From NCBI GenBank assembly GCA_946803715.1, contig CAMPET010000308.1:8627-72626 (forward strand): DNA of 64,000 nucleotides. The letters run 5' to 3'. Shown piece by piece: positions 13,101 through 24,888 of this stretch (position 1 is its first letter; every line of letters starts with the position of its first letter). Position numbers and translations under genes: made by a program. The notes under the pieces are model-generated. The model had not been told where the DNA came from. It searched no databases and saw only the letters and a program-made list of their open reading frames with translations. This DNA is from Beroe ovata (Eukaryota; Ctenophora; Nuda; Beroida; Beroidae).

Positions 13101-16100
13101 CACTCATGATCTTCTCGAGGGCTTGCCTGAGAAGAGGGTAAGAGTGGGTAGGTAGTGTGGTGAGAGGAAGAGGGGGGTTTGATGATGTTCATTGCAATGA
13201 ACACTGCACAGTGTCCATTGATTATGACGATATTGTTCATTCTTCCTACACACACACAGAGAGAGGCGTGTGCGTTGTTCTGGAGAATAGTAGAAAATGA
13301 GAACGTTTGGGGGTGAAGGTTGAATATAGGTTATATTAATAAAAACTATTGTTGTGAGTCCTTGACAAACAATTCATTTGAATTATATTCTTTAATAATA
13401 GCGAAAACATGATAGTTGTATATTTGATAGTTCATGATGACAATAGGGACAATTATAGGGACAGCTCGTGGTGGCTGAGTGTGAGAGACACGATTCCGCT
13501 GTCATTAATTATTCCTGATCTTTTTGCTTACATCTCCACGTCTGCACACGACACCCTTCTCCACCCTCTCTCTCTCGGGATCTCTGTTTTGAAGCTATTC
13601 TCGAGAAGTGCCATTCCAGATCTTTGCTTATTTTTGAAGCTATTCTCGAGAAACTGTACCAATTCCGGAAATTTCCGGATTACAAAACACAGCACATATA
13701 TTCTCCTGTACACTGTCATACGCCGAGAATTATAGACATACTCTCCATCTTACATCCAGTAATTAGCAGGGGTGTTAAACGACAGTTCATTAATTCACAA
13801 GGATAGTCATAGAGAACTCTCTCTACACCTACTTGCATAATATTGCTAGTGAGACTCTCATTATAACAGAATTCTATTGAAAAAACCTCCCGAACTCTCA
13901 CATAACTTTGCTAATAATAATTTCAGTGAGGGAAATTTAACGCTGGAAAGATACTAGAGAGCCTACGACCTATATTTACCGAGCAGCATCAAATTGCTCA
14001 GACGTGTTCAGTGTTCCTGTGGGATCCATTCCAGTAATGACCGTCATCAAATTCTGATTCGCACCAGCGACTTATGCTCTACCTTTTGTGCGAGGCCTTG
14101 AAGCAAATTTCGTTGAGTTTAGTTGAATTTGTTGAATGTATTCGATTCGTTCATGAGTCCCATTAAAACGCTAAAATTCTTGATTAGTGAATATTCCAGA
14201 AGTCGTAGCTTCTTCTTGTGCCTGATGCATAAGCCACTCATTGTGACCTGTAGTTCTTATGAAGCATTCATTCATATTTTTTGCTGAAATTAGCTCAAAA
14301 CAAGGTACTTGGGTTTTGTTCGAAAAATATTTCCAACAATACCAACTTCGCCTAGTGACTTGATGTCTAGTCGTTTCTTACTTTTGGATCAAGTTCCTTT
14401 CTCGAGAAACACTCAGCACAGTGAAGTACCCCCAGGTGGGTATTGAAATTAACATAATCGCTGCTCATTCATGTCCTTAGTTCTCTCAAATTGTTCACAC
14501 TCAGGATTCGTGTTTCGCAAGGTATCGTTATGACTTAGCTAGGTGTTGTTTTCAGTTGTGACCGCTTTCCCTATGGTAAATAACATGTCGAACTTTTGTT
14601 GTCTTATTTCCCTCTTTTGATCGTTATACCTAACGGAGTTGATATCAACTGGTAACCAGCTTCGTTTCTGTTCGGTAGTCGAAACACACATCAATCTCGA
14701 TTTCAAAATTTCAATCCCGTTGTAGAGAATATGGGCATTGAAAGAGACGTGGAAGTCATACAGAACAAGGCAGCCATGGAAGCTGAAAAGGAAGAAAGAC
14801 ATGAAAACTTAAAAAGAGACATGTTCTACACGACCGGAGATCTAACATCGGACTATTTCCAATCGATAACACGATCCAAGCATCCGATATGGTGTCGGAT
14901 CACTTGGGGCGCTATCATTATCGGTTGTCTGGCTTTCACCATCTACATGGTGTACAACCTGCTACACGGATATCTCCAGTTCAAATCGTACAACCAGGAT
15001 TCCGTCGTGTGGCAAAGTAGCGTGCCCCTGCCTGCTCTGACGATTTGTAACGTCAACGTGGTTAACTACACAGCCTGGTCTCAAAACACGGCATCGGCAG
15101 GATCTTTGGAAGAAGAGTTAAACTGGTTCATCCTTGACGTCACCACAAAGATGAAGACCAGTGAAAAGGGAACCACCGTGACACTTACAGATGAGGAGTT
15201 GGAGAGAACCAACAAGCTTGACCAGGTAACCACAGATGATGGCCATGTTCTCAGTATCCTATCCGATTTGCATTCCAAATTCAATAAATTCTTCCTTGGC
15301 GACGGAGAATCTCACCCCTTCATGGAGTTTTCGTACCGGTACATGGACCTCCCAGCCGGTGACATCTACATGAACACACAGCTGGGAGAGTGCCTCGTCC
15401 TTAATGATGACCAGACAATGAAACAGACCCTAGGGGGTGTCAAGGGTGGTTTCACGATCGATTTGTACGCCCGGGAAGAGGAGTATCTCTACGCAACAGA
15501 TGCTGCAGGTTTCATGCTCTATCTCCGTAACCCCCACGAGATTGTGGTTGCTGATATCGGCGGAATATACCTGAGTCCTGGAGGGGAACACTTTATCAGC
15601 TTGGAGGAGAATGTCATCACGCGACAAAAGTCTCCCTACGGCACGTGCGATGATCAGAAGAGTGACTTCAACACGTCGAACAGCCAGACTGTCCGAGAGT
15701 GCATTCAGGCGCTCTACTTGAGGGAAACGATCAAGAGATGTGGTTGTCTACCCTGGTATCTGGATGATACGTTGAAAAAGTATTTCAAGGGTGATGAAGC
15801 CGCGTTTGAGATTTGGGCCGCACGAAATAATGTACCCGATGGAGCAACGTTGAAGGGCATTGAGGCGCTTTCCTGTTCGTTTGTACAACAGACTGTCTGT
15901 GATCTCAACGTCATTGATGCACTGGCCAGAATGGAAGTTAGCGAGACATGTCGCGAGCCCTGCAATTACAAGGAGTGGGAGTATTCGCTAAGCAGCGGGA
16001 TTTTCCCGCCAACTTACGGATATTTCATGGATTTTCTCGAGCCATATGTCAACCGAGATGGGTATGACTACTACGCTTCTGATACCAGTGGTGACACTGA

Positions 16101-19100
16101 CACCAGTGGTGACACTGACACCAGTGGTGACACTGACACCAGTAGTGACACTGACACCAGTAACAGCCATGACACCATCGGTCAATACTTCAATTATGCC
16201 AGGAAGAACTTTGTCAGAATCCATGTCTACTACGACGACGTAAAGCTCACGAAAGTCGTACAAACGAAAGCGTACGAGTTATCCAACTTCATAGCGGAGT
16301 TTGGTGGAGCTACGGACTTGCTGATGGGACTTTCCTTCTTCACCGTATTCCAACTGTTCGAGATTCTAGTTGTTTATATCATATTCAGGTGCTGTCCAAG
16401 GAAGAAGGGTAATTCCGGTGACGATGCGAGTCATGAAGTTTAGGATTTATATTCTAGAAAAGAACACCGACACTTTCAACTTGCTTTTATTTTAACAGCT
16501 GTAAGCAATTTTCAATACTTCAACTCTTGCTGCCCTTGATAAATGTTTTGACTGAAGCAACGTGCCTGTTGGCTCACGATGTTGTATTGCAGACAGTGTG
16601 ATGCATGACGATAGACATCTCGATATGTTAATACATTATGATACATATATCAAGCATGTTTCTGAAGCGTATCTAATATCATGTGGCATATGCTGGTCAT
16701 TTGTCAAGGTATGTATGTACTAGAAATGAGGCGTGGTAAGCTGCAAACTCCACTGATATTGACGTGGCTACTCCAATCTAGATGATGAAATAGCCTGGTT
16801 TAGGCTAAGCAAATTGTGTTTTATTTCTTACTGATCCAATAACTCCAGTATGGATAGGAAGCTCTGATGAATTGAATACCAATGATTTAATCAATCAGTT
16901 CTATCGACAAATGGATAAACCCAAGGGACAACTCTACTCACCGTCAAGAAGCAAAGGCTACGATCTGAAACGTCTACACAAAATCACTACACTAGGACGA
17001 GCAATATTTACAGTTCAACAGTTGAGTTTATCGTGTTTTTCCTCGTAGAGAGGCGCTATATGTGCGCAGTAAAATGTCGCAAAACGTGAAATACATACAA
17101 GCAATCGTTAATATAGCTATATAATCTATAATATAGCTATATAATCTATATAATCTATAATATATATATCTACACTCTATATAAACCCGAGTGAAAGAAG
17201 CAGGTAATTTCTGTGAACGGATCGTCGAGGAGCATGACCATATATGGCATAAACGGCTGCTGATTTACTGTCATCACCGTGACAAGACGGGTGACGATTG
17301 CAAGTGTGCTAATGAAGAATAGAGAATAATACCCGGGGTACATCACGGAGGGATCATGTCCCGTTGTATGAAACTTACGAGTCATGATTATACGATTTTT
17401 CCATATCATGATAATCACTGACATGACCAGTTCTACCGTAATAATATACAGTGTGACGCAACAGACAGACCTAAAGATAGACGGACAGACAGGACAGCTA
17501 TCGAGACAGACAGACACACATTTTACATATATTGGACAGTTTGCGAGACCTGCTCTTGTCATGTAGTGGGCGGGGCGTTGTGCTGTGGACAGGCGGATCG
17601 TTGACAGTCAGGAGCTCAACCTGCATCTGGGGGCACATCTCCACCCCGGTGTTCTTCTCCTCCACGAATATCTCGATTAGGTGTTCCGGTGTGTATCCGA
17701 CCAGCCCTGGGATACCAGATGTGTGAGAACTGGTGTTAGTGGTGTGAGAACTGGTGTGGGGCAGGCGTCTTGTTATTGATATCAAATCACAGTTAATTTC
17801 ACGACATCATCCTTGTTAATCAAGCATTGGGCTGATAAGCTGTCTGGGCCGGGAAACTCATGCAATTTCACAATATCATGCTTCATGCTGGATAAATTCA
17901 CGGTGATTTCCAAATATCAAGTTGTGAAACTTCTACAGTCTACTGGATTCCGTTAAATGGCAATTGGTGGTGGATATAGAAAGCTGTTGAAACTCTTTCA
18001 ACAATCTTTGCACAATATTTCATCAAAATAATTACTTCATGTATCAAAGGGCGTGTGCGTCTAGCTACAGCAATGAGCGCTTTCATTACTTAACTATTTA
18101 ATGTCTAGCTCAAGCTGCTGAAGCAGCAATATGTAAATGATGTACCAGTATTCTGTACATTCTGTACATAGCCTGACACACAAATTGCAAGTTGTAGCGA
18201 TTGACACATTGTGAATTGGACACAATATAGTACACGATTATACAATACATCACACATATTGCAATGTATAATGTATATTATAGCCTACACACGAATGTGT
18301 CAATTATTGTGTGTCACATAATCATGTACAGCTGAGGTTCACTCACCAGGCAAACGCTGCTCATTTTTCCCTAGATAAAGAGTCGTAGAGATGTTGGCGT
18401 TTTATGATTACCCTCAAATCAATAGAGGTGTTTTAAATTTCATTGATGCATTCAAATCTGTTTAATGCAAATCTGTGTACCTTTAAAAAGTTTCACAGGT
18501 AACATTATATCCGAAGCATACTGAATACCTCGAATTGTGAACAATTCCATGCAAATAGCACGAGATTCAAGATATTATTATAGAAATAAGTAGAATGCAG
18601 ATCATGAGAAGTATGGAGTTTGAACGCAGACGACAATCACGTGACATGACAAGTTCAGCTTGACAAACCGTTGATCATTTACCTGCGCTTGGAGGTACAC
18701 AGGAGCTATCTGGATGCATTGGATTACGTTTTCACGATTTTACAGACAATACAACACTTTGTATGCACAAGATTTGTTGAACATACTTGAGGATAGAATA
18801 CACTCGCACACAACAGCTGCATAGACATCGCATATTTCATTGACAAGACATCTGACATGTGTCCAATAGAAATTTGAAACAAGTGCGATAATTAAGGATC
18901 ACTAACCTCCGAGGACACTCTCACAGTTCTTCCGAAGTTCAGTGATTAGATCGCCTTCCATATCTCCAAATCGTTTTGCAAAGTCCACAATCTGTCCAAG
19001 GTGATCTTGCTCCGTCTCTCCGAAAAACTAGAAGATTGTTTTTTTTGAAGTAACATGAGAAAATAATGCATTTCATATTAAATCTCTGATAACTTTGGAA

Positions 19101-20509
19101 AATTGCATAAACCAGCTTGTGATACATTATTTACCTTGCAAGAGTTGGTCATGTCTTCATTGTACTCATCTTGGGCTTTATTGTATCGTTCAACACTAGC
19201 TTTGTAAGCATTCTCAGCTTGTGTGAATGCTTCCTGGCTTTTGGAGATCTTTAACTGCAGCTTCTCTATTTCCTTGGTAGAATTCTCTTATCACATAAGA
19301 GAAGCAGGCATATTGGAGCAATTTTGATTTAAGACAATGTAAATTAACATTCATATCTAGCTAGTCACCTTTTCTGATTTCTCTGTTTTATCAAGGACTG
19401 ATCCTGCTTTGGTGAGAGCTTCTTCCCCATCAATCAACTCTTTGTGCCTTTGATGATACAATTTCTTACACTTGTTCACATGTTCTAGGGAGGTCTTGAT
19501 GTTGTTGAGGGATGCTGCAGTTTTGACAATTTCAGCTTGCTCTTTAGTCTGAAATATGTCAATGATAAGTTAACCATGTCTCTTTTAGACAAATTCCATG
19601 CAAAATCACATATAATAGATACATACCATCTTATTAGTCTTGGATATTGTATCCAATTTGAAATTATTGAGCTCCAGGCAGAGATCTTTGAACTTGACAG
19701 AAAAATCGCCATGGATTTTACTCATATTTTCAATATATTTCTTCAGAACATTCCATACTGGAAGAAAGGATCTGAAACATTATTTTTAACAAACCAAGTT
19801 CTATCAATGTAACTATCAAATTTATGAAGCAAGGGCCACACTATGTAGAATGTAGATGTATGGTGTGAAGTGGATAGGATTGATTGTTATGACTTCCTCT
19901 CACCAGCTACATACTTCAAAATTCTCAACAATGATTAGTAAAATGTGTTGGATTAAATGGAGGTTTTACTTACCCAACAGCATTGATAGTAAATGTCTTT
20001 TCAGACAATCTACGTAATGATTTACAGAATGCCTCTTCATAGTTTGCTCGTTCCCTCAATATCTCATGAAATTCTTTGGCTGCATTGGCACCTTGCTTCA
20101 AATTTGTAAGAAGAACATCATATCCAGCATTCTTCTCACCCTGTCAAAAATTGGTTATATTTCTTCCATTTCCTAAAACCATTGGTAAGATAGATATTGT
20201 AATGGATAATTTGTTACTCACCCAGAAATAATGCTGAAAAGCATCACCAGGGGCTACCATCAACTCTAGTTGGGAAGAATGTTTTAACCCATGATATGCA
20301 TACAGATTGGTGGACAAGCAAATCCAAACAATCAATGTGATCTACAATGAGCTATCAATCAGTTACGAAACTTGATATATGTTTTCAGCACACTATTATA
20401 GTCATCTCGAAACATATACAGATACTCTTAACTACAGATTAATGACTCATTGGATTAATGAAATACCAAAGTTTTAAAAATTTGCTTCATTGGGCTTACC
20501 ATCTTGCAT
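10101..20509 (-). CDS. FCHO2: FCHO-like F-BAR endocytic adaptor (muniscin), N-terminal and linker exons
   Basis: FCHO proteins bend membrane and nucleate clathrin-coated pits at the plasma membrane. A 10-nt first exon (20500-20509, M-Q-D) joins 20222-20265 and 19974-20140, giving HYFW-GEKNAGYDVLLTNLK and RERANYEEAF, the F-BAR start typical of FCHO. F-BAR exons continue to 18907. The exon at about 17537-17744 holds TPEHLIEIFVEEKNTG, matching the region just after the FCHO F-BAR. Its phase (AG|G) fits the Ser/Pro-rich exon 12461-13126, then 10835-11029, about 10495-10681 (FYDRHATAYFSSDEGEGEED) and 10101-10269 (VRTIKIRNTEDSGSG...ATEKLTLS). The last two align with the acidic and IEIKP/ITLS stretch of vertebrate FCHO linkers. 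The linker carries DLLDLTED, a clathrin-box-like motif. The C-terminal mu-homology domain is not seen and should lie further left or outside. A DEG/ENaC gene sits antisense in the 17.5-13.1 kb intron. Family call is solid; FCHO1 versus FCHO2 cannot be decided. Confidence 0.8.
10385..10494. repeat. Polypyrimidine tract ending at an 'n'
   Basis: About 110 bp of nearly pure C/T (cccctccctcctcacccc pattern) on the plus strand, next to the acidic FCHO exon. It could form a triplex and probably caused the contig break at 10494. Confidence 0.8.
11030..12460. other. FCHO intron without recognised features
   Basis: Lies between FCHO linker exons 12461-13126 and 10835-11029. No convincing gene, RNA or repeat was seen. 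Confidence 0.6.
13127..14730. other. FCHO intron upstream of the channel gene
   Basis: Intronic for FCHO on the minus strand and the 5' flank of the DEG/ENaC gene on the plus strand, so the channel promoter must be here. A short direct repeat (tttgaagctattctcgagaa) occurs at 13588 and 13634. No TATA box assigned. Confidence 0.5.
14731..16443 (+). CDS. DEG/ENaC family sodium channel subunit, intronless
   Basis: A complete 570-residue channel subunit in one exon. Family features: a cytosolic N-terminus; TM1 at about residues 56-80 (AIIIGCLAFTIYMVYNLL); the post-TM1 signature LPALTICNVN at 100-109 (family consensus FPAVTICN); a large Cys-rich extracellular domain; TM2 at about 531-553, preceded by EFGGATDLLMGLS, where G-L-S at 533-535 is the GxS selectivity filter. 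DEG/ENaC subunits form trimers that pass sodium and are gated by protons, peptides or force; the gating stimulus here cannot be read. Residues 454-477 are four tandem six-residue acidic units (GDTDTS type) encoded by an 18-bp minisatellite, just outside TM2. The length fits the family. The His-Gly gating motif before TM1 is not obvious. The gene lies wholly within an FCHO intron on the opposite strand. Having no introns in this intron-rich region suggests retroposition. Confidence 0.93.
   Translation: MGIERDVEVIQNKAAMEAEKEERHENLKRDMFYTTGDLTSDYFQSITRSKHPIWCRITWGAIIIGCLAFTIYMVYNLLHGYLQFKSYNQDSVVWQSSVPLPALTICNVNVVNYTAWSQNTASAGSLEEELNWFILDVTTKMKTSEKGTTVTLTDEELERTNKLDQVTTDDGHVLSILSDLHSKFNKFFLGDGESHPFMEFSYRYMDLPAGDIYMNTQLGECLVLNDDQTMKQTLGGVKGGFTIDLYAREEEYLYATDAAGFMLYLRNPHEIVVADIGGIYLSPGGEHFISLEENVITRQKSPYGTCDDQKSDFNTSNSQTVRECIQALYLRETIKRCGCLPWYLDDTLKKYFKGDEAAFEIWAARNNVPDGATLKGIEALSCSFVQQTVCDLNVIDALARMEVSETCREPCNYKEWEYSLSSGIFPPTYGYFMDFLEPYVNRDGYDYYASDTSGDTDTSGDTDTSGDTDTSSDTDTSNSHDTIGQYFNYARKNFVRIHVYYDDVKLTKVVQTKAYELSNFIAEFGGATDLLMGLSFFTVFQLFEILVVYIIFRCCPRKKGNSGDDASHEV
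16090..16161 (+). repeat. 18-bp coding minisatellite, four units
   Basis: Unit ggtgacactgacaccagt repeated four times with one g-to-a change in the last copy. The unit is a multiple of three, so copy number can vary without breaking the channel reading frame. It encodes an Asp/Thr/Ser-rich insert in the extracellular part just before TM2. Confidence 0.95.
16444..17536. other. FCHO intron: rest of the segment holding the channel gene
   Basis: Intronic for FCHO. It holds the 3' flank of the DEG/ENaC gene and an AT-rich tandem stretch at about 17110-17165 (tatagctatataatc units). A 130-codon minus-strand frame at 17170-17562 is hydrophobic but has no recognisable family. Nothing else seen. Confidence 0.6.
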
Positions 20510-20671
20510 TTTTGACTTCATATCAACAAATCATCTTTCATAATGATCAAATATGATACAAATACAAGAGTCGATAACAATCATCACCTTTACATAGATA
20601 TACAATAATGAAAAGCAAAGGAAGCAACCGATAGTGATCACAATGTCACATGTCAATAGATCATTAAGTTG

Positions 20672-20765
20672 TAGGATTTCACCCTACCCTTGCTGGCGGG
20701 ATTTTATCCCTGGCAAGGGGCGGATTGAAAATCGCGCGCACCGACGGTAGGGTAAAATCCTACAA
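20672..20765. mobile_element. MITE-like element with 18-bp terminal inverted repeats
   Basis: A 94-bp element begins gtaggatttcaccctacc and ends ggtagggtaaaatcctac; the ends are inverted copies with one mismatch. The interior is GC-rich with a smaller inverted pair (cttgctggcggg / ccctggcaag). Similar words (atcattaag) flank both ends, but a clean target duplication cannot be fixed. No coding capacity. Confidence 0.6.
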
Positions 20766-20959
20766 ATCATTAAGTCAACTATAAATATATTTTCAGATAG
20801 AAATGATTATGAATTAATCGCCATCAATTCCAATCATTATTGATTTATATCGTTAGACGAAACGCGCAGTGAATGAATATGGTCACTAGCGCGCGCCTCA
20901 GACATGCCATACCATGCCAGACATTAAACACACCTTTACCGTTGCGTCATATAACGATA

Positions 20960-21290
20960 CAATTTATTAAGTAGCTGGCTATGCATCATTGCGCGCCACA
21001 CGCCGCGCGCCCGTGCGCGGTGCGAAATCAATGTGCACACGTTGCGCGTCGCCGCGTCCTTGTTCAATTTTACTCAATAAAGTCAAAAGTCGTTAAAAAA
21101 CCACCACGAAGACACGCAACGCGCGCGGAGTATTTTGGGTCACGCAGCGCGGGAACACAAATTGATTAAAATTGTTCCCGCGCTGCGTGACCCAAATACT
21201 CCGCGCGCGCTGCGCGTCTCCGACTTTTCAGTTCACTGAGTAGAACAGGCCGAACAGGGGCGCGCAACGTGTGCACAATTAAAATCATTC
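20960..21290. repeat. GC-rich foldback element with nested inverted repeats
   Basis: Inner arms of about 40 bp (around 21120-21163 and 21175-21215) are near-perfect inverted copies that share ttgggtcacgcagcgcggga / tcccgcgctgcgtgaccca, separated by a short AT loop. Outer arms (gtgcacacgttgcgcg near 21032 and cgcgcaacgtgtgcac near 21260) are also inverted. No open frame. It resembles a foldback or MITE insertion in an AT-rich promoter interval. Confidence 0.65.
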
Positions 21291-21910
21291 AATATCTTGT
21301 AAAGCCCTTGGCACCATTTGGTAGACAATAAGAAGTTTTTTTGACAAATTGATCTTATAAGTTGATTCAATCGATCAATTTCAGCTTTATATGCGAGCTA
21401 CATACTAAGTTGATTCAATTTACATTTTTCAATTAAATTCCATTGAAAATATTTCAGTGGGGCTGATGGGCATACATGCTGACTCAATATTTGGCCTGTT
21501 TTAGAGCCAGCAAATTGAATGATGAAACCCTTCAAATACCCTATTATATGATAACTGATAATGGCCTGAATAAAGATCCCTGATTTGCATAGTGCACCTT
21601 GATCTTTGTTCAATCTATTCTATGTTCCATCTTAAATTCAATAGGGTAAGTTGTCAGATTATCTCAGGCTGCAAGAACCAGAATTGAATTGAACTTTATA
21701 GCTGATTTCATTTGTGTAAATTAGTGGCTCGGGATGCTTTTATCCGAAGGCTTCTATATTCCAAAGGCTTCTATATTCCAAAGAAGTGGTGTCTATATTC
21801 CAAAGAAAACTCACTGTGATATGAATGCTGGCCTACTTGATTGATTTCTTCCAATGTCCTCTATCTGTTTATTCAGATACATTCGGCAGATGTAGGCATG
21901 GGCATTCATT

Positions 21911-24857
21911 ATGAAAAAACAATTTTTCTGCGCCATCATCATAGTTGCGGGGGTGCTCATATATACAGGAAGCTATCACAAGGACAGTTATAATAGTAAG
22001 TAAGTTGTTTACATGTCACCCTTTTTATTGTTTATATTGAAAAGAAGTTATCTATTCTAGGTGTTTTGCTTTTTATTAAGCCTTTGTATGTTTTCAGCTG
22101 CAATCAACTATGTGTCAGATGGAACAAGATACATCAAACAACAAGGTAACTGAAGCACCAGCTGCCACACCTTCAATCATTCAATCGTTGTTTTCTAGCT
22201 AGATTACTCAATATCAATTAAATGAATCCTTACATTTGCAAATTCAGTTGGTTATGAGTCAAATGTTCTGGCCCCACGTGTGACACTTGCAGATGGTTCC
22301 TCTAATTTGACTCCTAAAGTCAAGGTCAATATTTAACACTCTAATACATATGTTTCGTTTTTTTTTGTTTTCGTGGCACAGCTGTGCATTCCAATAAGTT
22401 GATGTGCCACTATGATATAAAAGTTTCATTTATTATCATTATAGTCATTCAGTGACTATGAACTGGTATGGATCAAAATATTTTGTTTTGGGCGATAATA
22501 GATTTCATGTCAACAGATCACAAGTCCAGCTATTCACAACACTTCCATGGGTTTGAGGCAAAGAATTGGTCACACAGATCAGATGCAGTACAAGCTCCGC
22601 CATGACAAGGTAGGAGGTGATTGAATGAAATATCTACCTGTTGTATCTTTCACTGGATACTTGGATGGTATACATTTTCATACTCACTTATTTACAACTG
22701 CTATGTTATTGCTAGCACACTGACTGTACACGTAACAATGACAATGTGGTCATAAGCCATTATCATAATCACCCTCCCATTATAACTTGGATCAGAGAAC
22801 TTTACTATCCAAAGTATGTTACTATGTTAACGTACAATCCAGTGTTTCAATCCGCCCTATCTCCTGACAGCTGGTGTACCATTGATGTCACACGCACGTT
22901 ATATCTCAGGAGTGTCCAATGATGAGGAGGTTTCCAGTATCTCACTATGGAATGCGACTGCAGGATGCTGGCGGAGTAAGCTTCTTCACCAAGCACAATG
23001 ACGATTACAGCGTTCTGTACTGCTCAGTTCCCAAGGTGAGGATAGATTAATATATTCTCCGAATTAATTGTCAAAATCATAGTCCGCACCATCATGGGTT
23101 GTTGTAGCGTTAATGTTGTCATACTGTTGCATCGACAGTCGACAACCTCATCCCTGGAAATTTCCAATATCATCAACTTCACCATTTAACTGGCAAGACC
23201 GTTAGGGCAGTCTCTGATTCTACGAATCCACCTCTCAGGTGCACTAGAGGTCTTTGTCTTGCATACTTAGCTACCAGAACACCTTACAAAGCAATTATAC
23301 ATGTACGGTACGAAAGCTTCTCATTTATTGAGCACCGAAACTTTTTGTTGCTGCTTAAATATCTCTTCCCATTCAAAGACAAAAGGAGATAAAAACTTAT
23401 AGATAAGAGATACCGTATTTCAGGCTGCAACTGATGTAAGTTTTTTTCTCCATCAAAGCTCATGAATAACAAAATTGTCAAAAAGATGTTTTTAGATGTG
23501 TTGTTGGACAACTGCCACCATGAAAATACAATCCAGATGTTTCACAGTAACCTACCTATGTCACCTGCATGTGAAAAGTGACAGAGTTTTGGATGAAGAA
23601 ACACCAGTAACTGAAGTGAAAATGTTCATAGTCGTGTTGTAAGACCCGATATTATCGAAGTGATAATGGTGGCGATCCAAGGTACGCTAGCTAACAGCTT
23701 TGCAGAACCAAATCATGTCACTGTTGGTGTGTCATTAGGTACACACCAGAGTGTACTCCGGAATTCCAGATGGTACTATATTTACACAATATCTGATGCT
23801 GTCTTATGGAGTAATTGATACAGTGGGAGTTGATGAATAGGGAAATAACTCATTGTTTGTTATATCATCCCAGTACCACTCCCTCTAATATGTCACACTA
23901 GTATCACGCATTTTACCTCACCCTACACACACACACCACACACACACACACACACNACATTTGATGCGAAGCCTCTAACAATTGAGATATATACTACCGT
24001 CCACCAGTGTAATCCTTGCGTAAGAAATGAGACTTGTTCACGTAGTAGGTAACCAATGTAATCTATTGTGTTGTGGATGGAAGCATATGGCTATTTGACA
24101 ATTTGAAGTGTGACAATTGTCTGCTGTGTTCCTTATCCTGACTATGGCACAATGGAGCAGTAGCCACAAACCAGCGATATAACTTAAGTCATGATGAATC
24201 AATCTACCCTAGTTGTTATTGTTTTCTGGTGAAATGAGATAACAAAAAGACGCTGAAAAAAATAGTAATTTCCAATTTTTATTCGATCTGTGTTCACACA
24301 GAACCTGGGCATTGGGCAATGATGGTTAGACTGTTTCAAAAGGATTAAGGAAAGTTTCCATACTTCACTCAATCATGATTCATGGTTGAGTGTAATATTA
24401 CCTTGATTCATGACTATCGTCAAGAAAAGCTCTCAGATAGAACTTATTTGCCATAATCTAAGGGGATTTGACCACATATTTACTTACCGTATTAAATGGT
24501 AATTAGCAATACACATGTACAATTTGCGATGGGCACACTTGTATATGACTTGTATGACGGTGTAAGGTTTATGACATGGTATAAGTATCTATGACGTCAT
24601 ATACCAGTGTGTCAGGAATTCTCGTGAATGTTTGTATGTGTGTGTGTGTTATTTGACGGAAATGTCTTACTAAGGTTTCGTTATTACATGCCAGAGATAT
24701 GCGTGTATGATCACATAGCAGTAAAGATACATGTATTTGGTCGCTGTACACACACAGACTTATTGAGAAAGCCCACAATTACGGAATGAGTGTTGTATGA
24801 ATAGCTATCAGTTGGTGGCCTCCTCATTATGCCTCCCTTTGTACGCACAGTGCACAC

Positions 24858-24888
<31 letters not shown>

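Larger units (their letters stand above)
20510..21910. promoter_or_regulatory. Head-to-head interval between FCHO and the sulfotransferase
   Basis: The FCHO start codon (20509, minus) and the sulfotransferase start codon (21911, plus) face away from each other across 1.4 kb, so both promoters must lie here. No TATA box or initiator can be assigned by eye. The interval also holds a short TIR element (20672-20765) and a GC-rich foldback (about 20960-21290). Confidence 0.5.

Noticed and set aside
17170-17562. 130-codon hydrophobic minus-strand frame resembling part of a multi-pass receptor
   Set aside because: It starts without an ATG next to an FCHO exon, shows no family motif and lies in an FCHO intron; most likely chance.
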